NCBI GenBank assembly: GCA_016630905.1 | Contig: WBMQ01000002.1 | Span: forward strand, 2,666,001-2,730,000 | Direction of reading: 5' to 3' | Source of the DNA: Capillidium heterosporum | Lineage: Eukaryota > Entomophthoromycota > Entomophthoromycetes > Entomophthorales > Capillidiaceae | DNA: 64,000 nucleotides | Shown: one piece after another, positions 32,758 through 43,910 of the stretch | How the letters are laid out: every line of letters starts with the position of its first letter | Position numbering within the stretch: position 1 is the first letter of the stretch | Translations under genes and position numbers: made by a program | The notes under the pieces: model-generated | Told to the model about the DNA's origin: nothing | The model's input: the letters and a program-made list of their open reading frames with translations, nothing else | Database searches by the model: none

Positions 32758-34537
32758 AAAATTTAAAATTTTCAGCATCAGTACCAACACCAACATGTTA
32801 TCGAACAACACTACAAACATGAACCACCGCATACTGCTGATTGGATCGGGATTCGTAGTACCACCTTGTCTACACTACCTTTGTCGTAAGATACCAACTT
32901 CGTGACCATCGGTAATTAAACCTCTATTATTGAGTCAACTAACTTTCCTTTAGCTAGTTTGGATATTCCCAGCGCAAAGAAGTTGGCCGCTCAGTACAAG
33001 AACGTCCAAGTTGCCGAAAAGTTGGATGTCACCGACCGTAAAGCTTTGGATGCTTTAGTAAGTCAACACGATATCGTCATCAGGTATATATATTTTTAGA
33101 TAGCAAGGTACTTACTTTTGTTCAACTAGCTTGATACCCTACACCTTCCACACCTACGTTTTGGAATCAGCTATCGGACTGAAGAAACATGTAGTTACCA
33201 CCAGTTACATCTCGGAAGCTATGGCTGACTTTGACCAAGCGTAATTGTTTTTTGGATTTATATAGTTGTTCTAAGTACCATTTTAGTGCTAAGGATGCTG
33301 GTGTCACCATTTTGAACGAGATTGGTTTGGACCCTGGACTGGACCACGTCTACGCTATGAAGATGTTCGAACAGGTCAAGCAGAATAACGGTAAAGTTAC
33401 CAGCTTCACTTCCTACTGTGGTGGTCTACCAGCACCTGAAGCTAGTGGCAATCCTCTAGGCTACAAGTTCTCCTGGTCTAGCAAAGGGGCTTTGCTTGCT
33501 CTACGTAATCCAGCTAGTTACCTCAAAGACAATCAGGTAACTTATTTTAGTAAATTGATTATTAAGTTAATGTAAATAAATAGATCGTCAACGTTGACGG
33601 TAAAGATCTGATGGCAGCTAGCCAACCCTTCGATATCCTACCTGGCTTCAACACAGTTGGATATCCCAACCGAGATAGTTCCATCTACAAGGAACGCTAC
33701 CAGCTCGATGACGCCCACTCCATCATTAGAGGTACTTTAAGGTACGCCAACTTCCCCACCTTTGTCCGAGCGCTAACCGATATCCACCTTTTGGATGTCG
33801 ATTCCAAAGCTTATTTGGCTGGAGAGGAATCTACTATAAGCTGGCAGCAGATACTGACCAATGAATTAGGACTTACCAACTTTGACGACTGGTAAGTTTT
33901 ACTTTAGTTTTAAAACACTTATCAGTTCTTTACTATAGCTCCGTTGAAGCTTGCCTGAAGGATAAGGTCGAGTGGTTGAAGCAGGATACAAAAGAATTGA
34001 AGAGGGTGGTTAGTGGTATGCGCTGGTAAATTTCTATTTTGCATATATCCAATACTAATTTAAATGTAAAGGCTAGGTCTCCTAAGTGCTACCCCTAACC
34101 CCAAGAAACCTACCTTACTGGACATACTATGCCAAACCTTGGAATCCAAGATGGCGTACGAGCACGATGAACGCGATATGGTTCTACTCCACCACATCGT
34201 CGAAGCCGAATATAAAAACGCTGACGGAACTATCCGAAAACAGCAGCTTACTGCCACCTTGTTAGAATATGGTGAAGTTGATGGTTTCACCGCTATGGCC
34301 AAGACGGTAGGTACTCCTTGTGCCATCGCTACTCAATTGATCCTTGATGGTAAGATCAATTGCCCAGGAGTTAAAGCACCCATTGAGAAGGATATTTACC
34401 AGCCTCTATTTGAAGTTTTGCAAAAGGAAGGCATTGTATGTAAGGAAGCCTACCTTGGATTACTGAAAGTACCTCTGAGGGTTATACCGGTTTGTTATTT
34501 TAATCCTAGAAGTGGAGTGAGCTATACAATTTTTTAA
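32720..34537 (+). CDS. LYS9: Saccharopine reductase (L-glutamate-forming, NADP)
   Basis: This enzyme catalyses the penultimate step of fungal lysine synthesis, joining aminoadipate semialdehyde and glutamate to saccharopine (EC 1.5.1.10). Seven exons are visible. They show ILLIGSGFVVPP (Rossmann loop), DIVISLIPYTFH, TTSYISEAM, LNEIGLDPGLDHVYAMKM, SYCGGLPAPEASGNPLGYKF, SWSSKGALLAL, SIIRGTLRYANFPTFVRAL and the tail AYEHDERDMVLLHH ... ATQLILDGKINCPG. These follow yeast Lys9 throughout. The ATG at 32819 fits the yeast start best; the one at 32720 would add 33 residues. One base appears to be missing near 32890, between LHYLCR and DTNFVTIA; otherwise the exon is conserved. The C-terminus runs about 30 residues beyond the yeast end. 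Confidence 0.93.
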
Positions 34538-36726
34538 TTAAATTTTGAATTTTTTTGACTTGGGCCAAAGTATTATAGTATTGTCATTTATAACACATGC
34601 TGATTTTCATTATTTTTAACTTGGCATATATATAACCATATACTTAGATACCTTAACAGTTGAACATTCAATTAGTTACTCAGAAGAAGCATCAAGTAAA
34701 TCTAACTAAAGTTCGAAATTGTTCATCTATTTTTATATATGAGCATTCTTATATTTGTGGAAACAGAAGAATACTATATATCATGGAATATATAACTTAT
34801 GTTGCTACGATTAAAAAGTATTTGTTATCACTTGATTCACATTTGAAAGGACTTTTTACTAGACTTGAAAAATATACACCTATATCACTCTTAAAAGTAA
34901 ATAAATCCAAGCATATATTTTGTAAAATAGCATCACTTCACAATTTAGATAACATACTCTAGTTTTATTATTTACCGTTCACTATTATAAGAAGGGAAAT
35001 CTTCAAAACATAAATCAAAACAGTAGAGAATTAAAGTATGTACATTTTATTATTGTACCAAATATAATACCAAGAGCTTGTATGTCAACCTATAGACGAA
35101 TATTAGTTAATCGATCAAGCAAATTTTCAAAGTATAAAAGATAAGCATCAGTAAAAACTTTTAGCATCAAAGCCACCGAGCGAGAAGATTTAGTGCCGGT
35201 AGTAGACCAACATTAAAAATGTTGGCCTATTCAGTGCTTGACTCTATAAAAGAAATTCATCATACCAAAAAGCCATTTATACTAAATGTTGTTATAAGGC
35301 TTACCTCTTGAGTTTTGTGTTTGTAGGGAAAGGTAATCGCAGTTTTCGCTTTTTGGAGGGTCATTGTAAAGAAATGTTTAATTGGTTTGTGGGTTAAATT
35401 TTATTTTCAAATTGAACGCTAAAGATTTAATCTATGATCAAGTTGATCAAAAGTTACAATATATATAAAATCACCCAGCTTTTTGTAAGCATACTGATCA
35501 GTAGCTACAGAAGGCTCGCCTATTTGAAAACATACACCACTACCAACTGCTAATCACAATAGAATACATCTATTTTTTATAAAAATATTTAGCACAATTG
35601 TAAAGGCGGGATAGGATAACTGTCACTTCTAGCGATAAATCTATCGAGGCAACCATAGGAATCCATTTCAACCCATACTGATAGATGAGCTTATATTTGG
35701 AAAATAGTATAATCAACAGACCAACCCTACATCGTAGATATCCTACAGCATTTGAAGGAAAACTGTTGAAAATTGGTGAACGTCACCAAAAGTTTGTTTA
35801 TTTAGCATGTTGGTACCTACATGGAACGACGTAAACTACCCTTTGAACTAACTACAAAGCCTCATCTGTATAATACGAAAGGTCTAATCGATAAGATTTA
35901 GCATCTGGATAACTCTAATATTGGTATATAGGATACCCAATTTATCAAAAAATCCTCCTGGATCTAGACATCAACTTCTATCCTAAGGCCAACCCTTATC
36001 CCTATGGTAAGTAACCCAGCATCTTCACAATCTATATTTTTATAACTCAGAAGTGCATGTACTTTAAAGTAACAAGAAGAAATGCAAGTACTTTAACCAT
36101 AATACTTTTTACCGATCTCCAAAACAACTAAAAGTTAAATCGGAAATCAGCTAAAGTACGAAAGGTTAGCTACACGTTCATCATGTTCTGTTGATTACAG
36201 AAGGATCAAATTGCTAAAAATAGGCTGCTTTTGGATTTTTAGTCAAGCTATTTTTGAATCTAGATTGTGGGTTCGAAAATTTTTAAAGTTTGGAATTTGA
36301 ATGGAAAGGAAAGAATTGGGCTGAAAGAAACCATACCAGTCGCTTTATCGTAGAATTTGTAATATAGAAATAGCTAAAAGGTAAGTTGAGATGGCTTTTC
36401 AACTTTTATAGATAACTTTACTTACACATACGAGCTTCTATGTATAGGAATCTCGGATTGAAATTTTTGAGTTGGGAACTAAAATCTTCAAAGTTGAAAA
36501 GGTACTGCTTTGGCTATATGTACTCTGCTCCAACAACTCAATTTTTACCCTACAACTTTTCAAAGTAAATAGATGCAAGGTAAGTAATCCATTTACAAAA
36601 TGCTTAAATCATCAGGTGTTAAGTTTAAAAATATATAGAAAAGTTAAGCTACAAATTGAAAAGTAAAAGCAGCAAAAGCTCAATATGAGTTCCAACTTTT
36701 ATGAGATTTCGGCAAGTAATAGGCAC
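34538..36726. other. 2.2 kb spacer with one possible glutathione-transferase relic
   Basis: An open frame without ATG at about 34657-34962 (100 codons) has no recognisable similarity. Around 35820-36007 the plus strand carries pieces KLPFELTTKPHLYNTKGLID, DTQFIKK and LLDLDINFYPKANPYPYG, broken by stops and one frame change and followed by a gtaagt donor. These resemble the thioredoxin-like N-domain of glutathione-transferase/metaxin-type proteins. I take them for a relic, with low certainty. The rest shows nothing. Confidence 0.3.
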
Positions 36727-38025
36727 TTAAAGCTCCTTCTCCAAAAAGCCAGCAGCTTCACCACCATCGATAGCAGCCTTAATTTTAGCCTTGAAAGCTT
36801 GGAACGATTCCAGATCCTGAGTTAACTTCTCAAATACCTGCTCCAACTTGGCAGTTTGGCTTTCGATTTCAGCAGCACTAGGTTCAGTGGCCAAGAACCA
36901 CTTACCAGTAGCAGCCAACTCACGGATAGCCTTCTTTTCCTTACGGATGAGACGCTTAGTTTCATCTTTACCACCCTTCTTGGCAGCTTTAGCGGCCTTG
37001 GCCTCTTCTTCAGCTTTTTCCTTAGCTAAACGCTCCTCCTCAGCCTTCTGAGCCTTGAGTTGAGCGGGAGTAAGTTTAGGGGCCTTCTTGGCTTCACGCT
37101 TAGCTTTATCTTCCTCCTTGTAAGCCTTGATACGAGGGTCCATAGCTAAGGCAGCATCGATCAACTTGAGCAATCTAGCATTATCCTCCTTCTTGGCTTG
37201 GGCGCGGTCAGCCTTGTTTTTACGGTCGATATATCTTTTCTGGTCACGGTTGTCGGAGTCAGTTTCTTCTTTGTCGTTGTATTCGAAGGACCTCCACGAC
37301 TCGAAATTGTACCAGAAATCGTAGAAACCTTCGACGCTAGGACGTTGCGATTCGGCGTTACCTAAGACGGGAACAGGCTGCTTCTTGGAGAAACGGGCTT
37401 CGCGTTCGAATACAGGGGCCCACAGCTCGTAAAAGTCACCTTTAGTCTTCAAAGGTAGGGAAGGTGTCGGGGAAGGCAGCGTCGACTGAATCAAATTGAC
37501 GGCGCTTAACTGGGTCAGTCAGTAGCTCGTAGGCCTTCTGGATGCATTTGAAGAAGTTGTCGTCGTTAGTGTTACCGGAGGCAGCCTTCTTGTCGGGGTG
37601 ATGGAGCAGTACCTTCTTGTGGAAGGCCTTCTTAATGCGAGCTTCGCTGGCCTTGTAGCGGTACTTGGATAGACCTAAGACCTTGTAGTGATCTTGCTGC
37701 TTCCACTCACGGGGGTCCAAGTCTTTAAGGTCGGCAGTCTCTTCTTCATCATCAGAGAACTCTTCTTCTTCAACCTCACCTGAACCGTAGATTTCGGTTT
37801 GAATTTTCTCATCTTCACTGATAGAACGGTTGTGGAAACGACGTCTGACATAAGCTTGGAAATGGGGACCCAACAACTCTAAGCTGTGCTTTACGGGAGC
37901 TTGATAAAAATGAATATTATGTTTATATAAAATGTACCTGAGAGAGAGCCTTTGGTGGAGGCAGGAGCACTCTTGTCGAAGTTGGAGGGTAGGGAAGGCA
38001 AAGAAAAATCTACAGTTGAAGACAT
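36727..38025 (-). CDS. ZUO1: Zuotin-type J-protein of the ribosome-associated complex (one frame break)
   Basis: This J-domain co-chaperone sits at the ribosome exit tunnel with an Ssz-type Hsp70 and assists folding of nascent chains. Exon 1 at 38025 gives MSSTVDFSLPSLPSNFDKS. A 38-nt intron follows, then HFQAYVRRRFHNRSISEDE, the J-domain (DHYKVLGLSKYRYKASEARI, with HPD in LLHHPDKK), the zuotin homology region (GDFYELWAPVFEREARFSKK, FYDFWYNFESWRSFEYND), an Ala/Lys/Glu-rich ribosome-binding helix (about residues 285-350) and a C-terminal four-helix part (TKRLIRKEKKAIRELA). About 430 residues matches yeast Zuo1. Between TFPT and LKTKGDF one extra T in a run of three (near 37449-37453) shifts the frame and would truncate the protein just after the J-domain. 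Since both halves are perfectly kept, an assembly error is likely. Confidence 0.92.
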
Positions 38026-38890
38026 CTTGTAATAAACAATAAAACTAATTTTTCGTCGTTAATAAAAGTTCATTTAGATTTCTAGCTTACTTGCTCTTAT
38101 AACAAAGTAAATTTGCAATCTGCAAAATTTTTATTCTTGTGGCAAGATGCTTCAATCAATCAAAGTTTTGACTTCAAATGATAAGCTCATAGACCAACCT
38201 CTAAACGCTTAGGTAAGCTAGGATGTATATAGTGCAACAGATTGGGATATAGTCATGTAATTAATACAAAAGGCTATTCAAATAGTGGCAGTATATTGAT
38301 ATACCATATAAGTTTAACTATATATATCAATTTGTATTGTAACATGGCATATAAATGACTATTTAGCATGATAAAATGGTCAAGTTTGGCACAACTAATA
38401 AGCCTACTGGAGAGTTCGGATTCCTTTTAGATACTTTAACTAAATTGTATATCGTATCGTCAAGTATGAAGCTAAAATCTGACTATAGCTATTCACTGCC
38501 AATTAAAGCCATTTCAATAACCACTTGGTTTGGACTAGATGGGTAGTACTAAGCTGTTCTAAAAACTGTTCAAGTGAAATGCAAATAGCCAACAAATACA
38601 TATACTAAAATACCTATAAACTCCACACTAAAGAGTATCCCCAAAATAGCCACCTGCCTTACTCCGCCTAAAATTGAAGCGTGTATATGTCTCCCTTTCC
38701 TCTTTACATTTCCATCCGATAAAATGATGCAATAGCAAATTTCCATTGGCTACATTCTTCATACTAAAAGCTTAACTAGCACTTTTAAAAGTTCAATTTC
38801 CACCTCACAAAAACATCACAAGCACCAGACCAACTCTTCAGCCACTCATCACTTCAAATATAAACCTATATTGTCAGCTTAGCTAGGCAA
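38026..38890. other. Bidirectional promoter space
   Basis: Shared upstream region of the zuotin gene (minus) and the small hypothetical gene (plus). A TTTCCTC/T-rich stretch lies near 38690-38725. No coding signal is seen. Confidence 0.4.
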
Positions 38891-39279
38891 ATGGACCCAA
38901 CTACCAATAATACAAGTTTAACCCTTCCCAACCCAAACACTGCCGACCTTATCAATCAAAGTAGTTCCTCATTTGACCTAGACAAAAGCTGGGATCTATC
39001 AAGCGCCAACGCTAACCCGGCGTCCAAAAAGAACAGCTTAGAAGAGAACGTAGGTACCTCCCTCAAATCGATAAATGAACTCAACTACTACCTCTATATA
39101 AGAAAAAAATACAATGTCCAACCCTTTATAGATAACTTTTGCCCTTCATTTTTAGGTATTCCAGACCCTTATGTACCGGGTAGGGGGCAGCACGGTAACT
39201 TTTTTATTTTTACCATATGTTTTAATTTGATGTAGGAACTAATACTATGGAACCTTTTAATTCCAATTCTAGCACATAA
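38891..39279 (+). CDS. Small hypothetical protein, two exons
   Basis: The ATG at 38891 starts MDPTTNNTSLTLPNPNTADL. An intron of about 41 nt (gtaact...atgtag, about 39194-39234) joins GRGQHG to TNTMEPFNSNSST and a stop at 39277, giving about 115 residues. The N-terminal 60 residues are Asn/Ser/Thr-rich and disordered; the middle (SLKSINELNYYLYIRKKYNV) may form a helix and is followed by PFIDNFCPSFLGIPDPYVPG. There is no signal peptide. I do not recognise it. The base composition of the first exon and the good splice signals support a real gene. Confidence 0.5.
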
Positions 39280-40246
39280 AAACTTAAAGAAGAGAGTTGG
39301 CGTTACCAAAACAACAATTTTAAATCAAGTTTTTATTGTGTGTCTTATCTAATTTACCTAGACCTGCGTACATTCGAACTTCAAGCAGCTTTTAGTTGAA
39401 GTATCAACTAAACACCATACGAACTATCATCAACTTATTAATAAATGTATATGTCTACACAAATTACTTTTAGTTTTCAGTATCCAGTAAATTCAATTCC
39501 AAATTCAAATTTACTCAGCCGAATTTCTTTGTTGTAAGGTAAAATCTAAAGATATCTATCTCCTTCGACTATCCTACCATAGCTTAACCTATCTTTCTTA
39601 TTTATATCTACAACTAAACTTTTGCAAGTTTTTATTAGCCTCAATTCAAAGCATCGATCCTAGAATATTAACTTCATTCCTCTATACACTGCTATATTTT
39701 TATTACAAATATATTCAAGTTCAGTAGTGAATAAAATGTATATCCAGAAGTTCAACTCCACTATCAGTCTATACATCATAAATTAAAATGAAATCAAAAG
39801 ATATACCAATTAATACTATATATATTTATGGTCCTACAGACTGGTATAGAAAGTAGATATTAAAAAGAATTGATAACTAAACCCTAGCTCATATATTTAG
39901 CATGGTATGTTTTTACAGATAGTGCGCACCTCATTTACAAAGGTTAAATAAGCTAATATCAGGCTCAGTTATAGACATTTATTTACAATAAACAGCTTTT
40001 TCTACAATCAGTAGTCTTCGAAAAAGCTGAAAGACAAAAGAAAGCTTTATAGCGCTGTACCAACATTATTCAACAAGTCTACCATCGAAAACAAAATAAA
40101 GTTTATTATAGTATATAATCTAACACTCTACTTCTCCTTGCCCTAGCCTTTCCAAAATGAACCCAAACACTTGAAGTTAACAACTTATCCAAAATAATAA
40201 TCACCTTCTAATCCAACATACTTGTATGGATCCTTTAAACCAAATT
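39280..40246. other. No gene seen
   Basis: AT-rich spacer of nearly 1 kb with poly-pyrimidine patches near 39550-39620 and 40120-40160. No coding signal is seen. Confidence 0.45.
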
Positions 40247-41911
40247 CTAAAGATTGATAATCTCATAACCGATACGCTCGATTTCAGCCAGCAGTTGTTC
40301 CAGCTCTACTTCATCCAGCTCAGGATGATGGGTAACCATTCTAAAGAAGGGTGGTATATGAACCTTATTATCCTCCATATCGGTGATGGTAAGTGGTGCA
40401 TAATCAACTAAGAAGGCTCCCGACAGGCGTAAGCGTTTGTGGATCATCTGAGTCCACATACCCCATTTTTGATCATACTTTGTTTGGTTTAAACTAAGTT
40501 GGGTGGTAGTACGGTCGGTTTGAGCTGCACCTACAAACCAAAATCCGACGTTGAAGGATTGAGGTTCGAAAGCCAACTTGAAGTTAGGGTTACTCTGCAC
40601 TAGTATAGTCAAATACTCGGCCAACTTGTAAGCTCGAACGACTTGAGATTCCAAGTGCAAATGACCGTGGAACTTCCAAGCTAAAAAGAGCTTGAAGGCG
40701 TCCGGTTTACGTCCACAGCCTAGAGTACCATCTCCTAGATCCAAGTCACAGCTTAACCACTCGGGAGCACTGGGATTTTTGACAGATTTGGTTAGATGAG
40801 CATCCGTATCGTGAAAGAGGTAGTCGGCCTGACACTGGTTCGCAATTTTGAGGTTGCGACGGTCCTGTAGCAATAAAAAGGCACACTGTAGCGGTACACC
40901 AAGTAGTTTGTGAGGGTTGAAGGTAATAGAGTCGGCTAAACTACTTCCTCGAATCAACTGTCGGTTTGGTTCGTTAGAATCTAGGAAAGCCATAGCACCA
41001 CCCCAAGACCCATCGACGTGGAACCAACAGTTATACAATTTGCACAGCTTACCGATAGCCTCCAAGTCGTCAAAGGCGCCCATGACGGTAGTACCTGAGG
41101 TAGCAACTACTGCCAAAGGAATCTGACCACGCTGTATGGATTGTTGGATGGCTAATTGTAGTGAAGTAATACACATCGTTCCATCAATCTTGGCTCGTAC
41201 CTTAATCATACTATCAGTTCCCAATCCCAAAGTTACCACTGCCTTTTCTACCGAATAATGTCCTAGCTCGCTGACGAAAATAGCAAGTTCGGGTAGAGCT
41301 CGAACTCCCAACTTTAAAAAAGGCATCAGCATTTGAACAAATTAAACAAAATTTACCTTTTTAACATCGGGAAACCTCAAATTTCTAGCCGTTGTCAAAG
41401 CCGTCAAGTTGGCATTACTACCACCGGGGAATGTCAATCCTCCACTATATGGACCTTCTAAGCCAAAAAGATGCGCCAACTTACGTCCTGTAACTAGTTC
41501 TATTGTCGATAGCAATGGAGACACGTGGTAGACATGGTTGTTGGCGTTCAAAGTAGCTAACAGCAACTCGGATAAAATACCTATGGGGTTGGTGGAGGTG
41601 TACAGTTTGTCGGCAAACTTGGGGCTGAAGGTATTTATAGAATAGTTGAATAAATTGTCTATAGTAGATGATAGTTCGGATAAAGTTTGAGGACTGTCGT
41701 AGAACTGTAAGTCCAACTTCTCGACCAACTGTTCAGGGCTATGTATCAGATTGATAGGCTTGCTTTTACCCTTCAAGTTTTCATCGGAATTCTCAATGTA
41801 AGCGAACAGTTTAGGCAAAGCGAGTTGTAGTAACTGGTCCAACTGGTTGACTATACCTTGAGTACTAGATACGGCTACCTTCCGTGACTTCTGTGGTACA
41901 TCGGTTAACAT
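40247..41911 (-). CDS. PLP-dependent group II decarboxylase (glutamate/cysteine-sulfinate type)
   Basis: An amino-acid decarboxylase using pyridoxal phosphate. Two exons are joined by a 45-nt intron (about 41314-41358); the protein is about 535 residues. Family features are STNPIGILSELLLATLN, LFGLEGPYSGGLTFPGGSNA, VVATSGTTVMGAFDDLEAIG, FHVDGSWGGAMAFLD (Asp binding the pyridine N) and SITFNPHKLLGVPLQC with the PLP Lys in NPHK. DLGDGTLGCGRKPDAFKLFL is typical of the animal-type glutamate, cysteine-sulfinate and aspartate decarboxylase clade rather than the plant/yeast GAD1 type. Products could be GABA, hypotaurine/taurine or beta-alanine; sequence alone does not decide. It shares a 348-base divergent promoter with the WD40 gene at 42260. 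Confidence 0.9.
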
Positions 41912-42259
41912 TTGAAACGAGATAAACTATTCTACTCCCTAGCTAAGTTCTTGAAGCAATTCCAACTTCCTTACCTTTTATACTTTTCAAATTTTAGTCG
42001 GTGAACTTGAAGGCCTTTCAACTTCCCGGTTCCACCCTAATTACTAATCAAATCAAAACTTTGTAGAAAACCGTTCGATTGGTGCTTAGTATTTATTCTC
42101 CAAGAGGTATCGAGACCCAATCATTCGGCTTATTCAATACTCAGCCGCGACACTCCAAATCGAATACAGATAGTGGATATCTAGCCAACAAAACTATCGT
42201 GCGCTATTCCAATTTCAACGAGCAGGTTGTAGAAGACAAATAGTCTGCTATTAGAAAGG
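41912..42259. promoter_or_regulatory. Divergent promoter region
   Basis: 348 bases between the decarboxylase (minus) and the WD40 gene (plus), which must hold both promoters. No specific motif is convincing; the half next to the decarboxylase is rich in pyrimidines (GCAATTCCAACTTCCTTACC near 41954). Confidence 0.45.
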
Positions 42260-43611
42260 ATGCATGGAACGGTAGCAATTCCTAACCAACTTGGAGCTGA
42301 AACCCAAAAGGTAGTACTGCCGACCTTCATTTACCGAAGTTTTTTAAACGACATCAACTTCGTCACCTACTTTACTTTATCCAACCAACTCAAACTTTTG
42401 GTCGGGTAACTCTACAATTCAAGTTCATATATCTTAACAAATCTCCTTTTCCTTTCTATTTCACATCATTTAGGGACGTCCAAGGCCAAGCTACTATTTA
42501 CGACCTTTCCACTCATAAAAAGGAATTTACCATCGATACCAGTTTACCAACTGATAATGAAAGTTTCAACCTAAGTTCAATTATTCAAATTTCGAAGATA
42601 AGTGACAATTTAATTCTAATTTACAACCGTAGCCAAGGTTTACAGTTCTATACCTACAATCCTTTGGAACGAACTTTCATCAAAGTTAAAGATTACTGTA
42701 TAGGTAGCTTCAATTTCTGCAATTTGGCTTTAATAGGTATACTTATATTTATCCTTTAAATTTAAAGTAGCTGTGTTTAAGATTTCCAAGGCTCTACCAA
42801 ATTCTTGGTAGTTCCCTGCAAGGATAACCTACAACTCAATTTGTTAAAGCTGATAGTTAATCCTAATCAACCTAACGATATGTCAATTGGACACATAGGC
42901 AGCTTAATTGCACCTGTTACTCCCAAAGGTTCAATTTTTAGCAATATAAATACGTAGTAAACCTAATTATATATAGACTGCATCCTAAGCTTTAATTTGG
43001 AAAGGTTGAGCCAAATGGGTATGGAAATTGGAGGTCAAAGCCAAGATGAGAACTTCCAATTGATAATCAACTATGAATCAGGTAGGTTGTTAAGTTTTAA
43101 GGTCAAGTTTAGATCAAATGGTCTCCCAGTATTCACTTTATCTCCTCAATTCAACTCCGACAACTTCAAAATCCCATTCAACGCACCAATCTTACAATCC
43201 AATTTCAATGCAACCAACAACTCCTTGTACCTGTTGAATGCTCAAAATGAGTTGTATCGAATTATATGCTTGGATCGGGTAACTTACCTTACACCTTCAA
43301 TATATTAACTTTTCAAAAAGGTAGGTAAACCCCCGCCTCTAAAGATGATCCAACTCTCTTCAAACGACCAAGCTATTAATTTTACTTTGGATAAGACGCA
43401 AGGACTTTTAGTAGTCGGTACCAAATCGGGTCAACTTATAGCCTACGACTTTACGTCCCTTGACTTGGTAACAAAGCTTCCAATCACTGACGCTTCAATC
43501 CAATCCATAAGTAAGATCACCAGTTTCCCATCAGTAATACCTACGACTAAAAACAACGACTTCTGGTTGATAGCTACCAAAAACAAGGAAGTAGAACTTT
43601 GGCAAGCTTAG
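42260..43611 (+). CDS. WD40 protein, ASTRA-associated protein 1/GNB1L-like
   Basis: A beta-propeller protein of about 350 residues in five exons. The ATG at 42260 gives MHGTVAIPNQL and leads into a first WD-like blade (VLPTFIYRSFLNDINFVTYF ... LLVGDVQGQATIYDLSTHKK). Later blades include LILIYNRSQGLQFYT, ERLSQMGMEIGGQSQ and GLLVVGTKSGQLIAYDF. The last is WLIATKNKEVELWQ at the very C-terminus. The few, degenerate repeats and an ending of the form W-L-x-A-x-x-K-x-x-x-(V/I)-x-L-W fit ASA1/GNB1L, which belongs to the TTT/ASTRA machinery maturing PIKK kinases. The third intron uses a CTAAG acceptor near 42989, the only site that keeps the frame. A different small WD40 family is possible. Confidence 0.6.
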
Positions 43612-43910
43612 GACGAGGTGAAGTAATGCCAGTACACAGCCTATCTTTTCCGAAAGGATAAGTTCAACCATTGTTTTCAATATTTTAGTCGGTATAGTCA
43701 TCAACTACTAATGTTTGGAATTTGAATTCAGAATTATAAAATAAAAGCAGCCTTTTTACACTACATTTAAACCCTTAGTTCAACCTATACTATAAAACAA
43801 AATATATATCCCAAAAACACTTTTTATTTACAATTCCAACTTATCTTCCACTACATCAACACCTTTCAATTAATAAAAAGAAACTAAAATACCCATCATC
43901 CAGACCTCAC
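43612..43910. other. Convergent 3' space
   Basis: 299 bases between the converging ends of the WD40 gene and the SMP gene; no further signal is seen. Confidence 0.4.
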
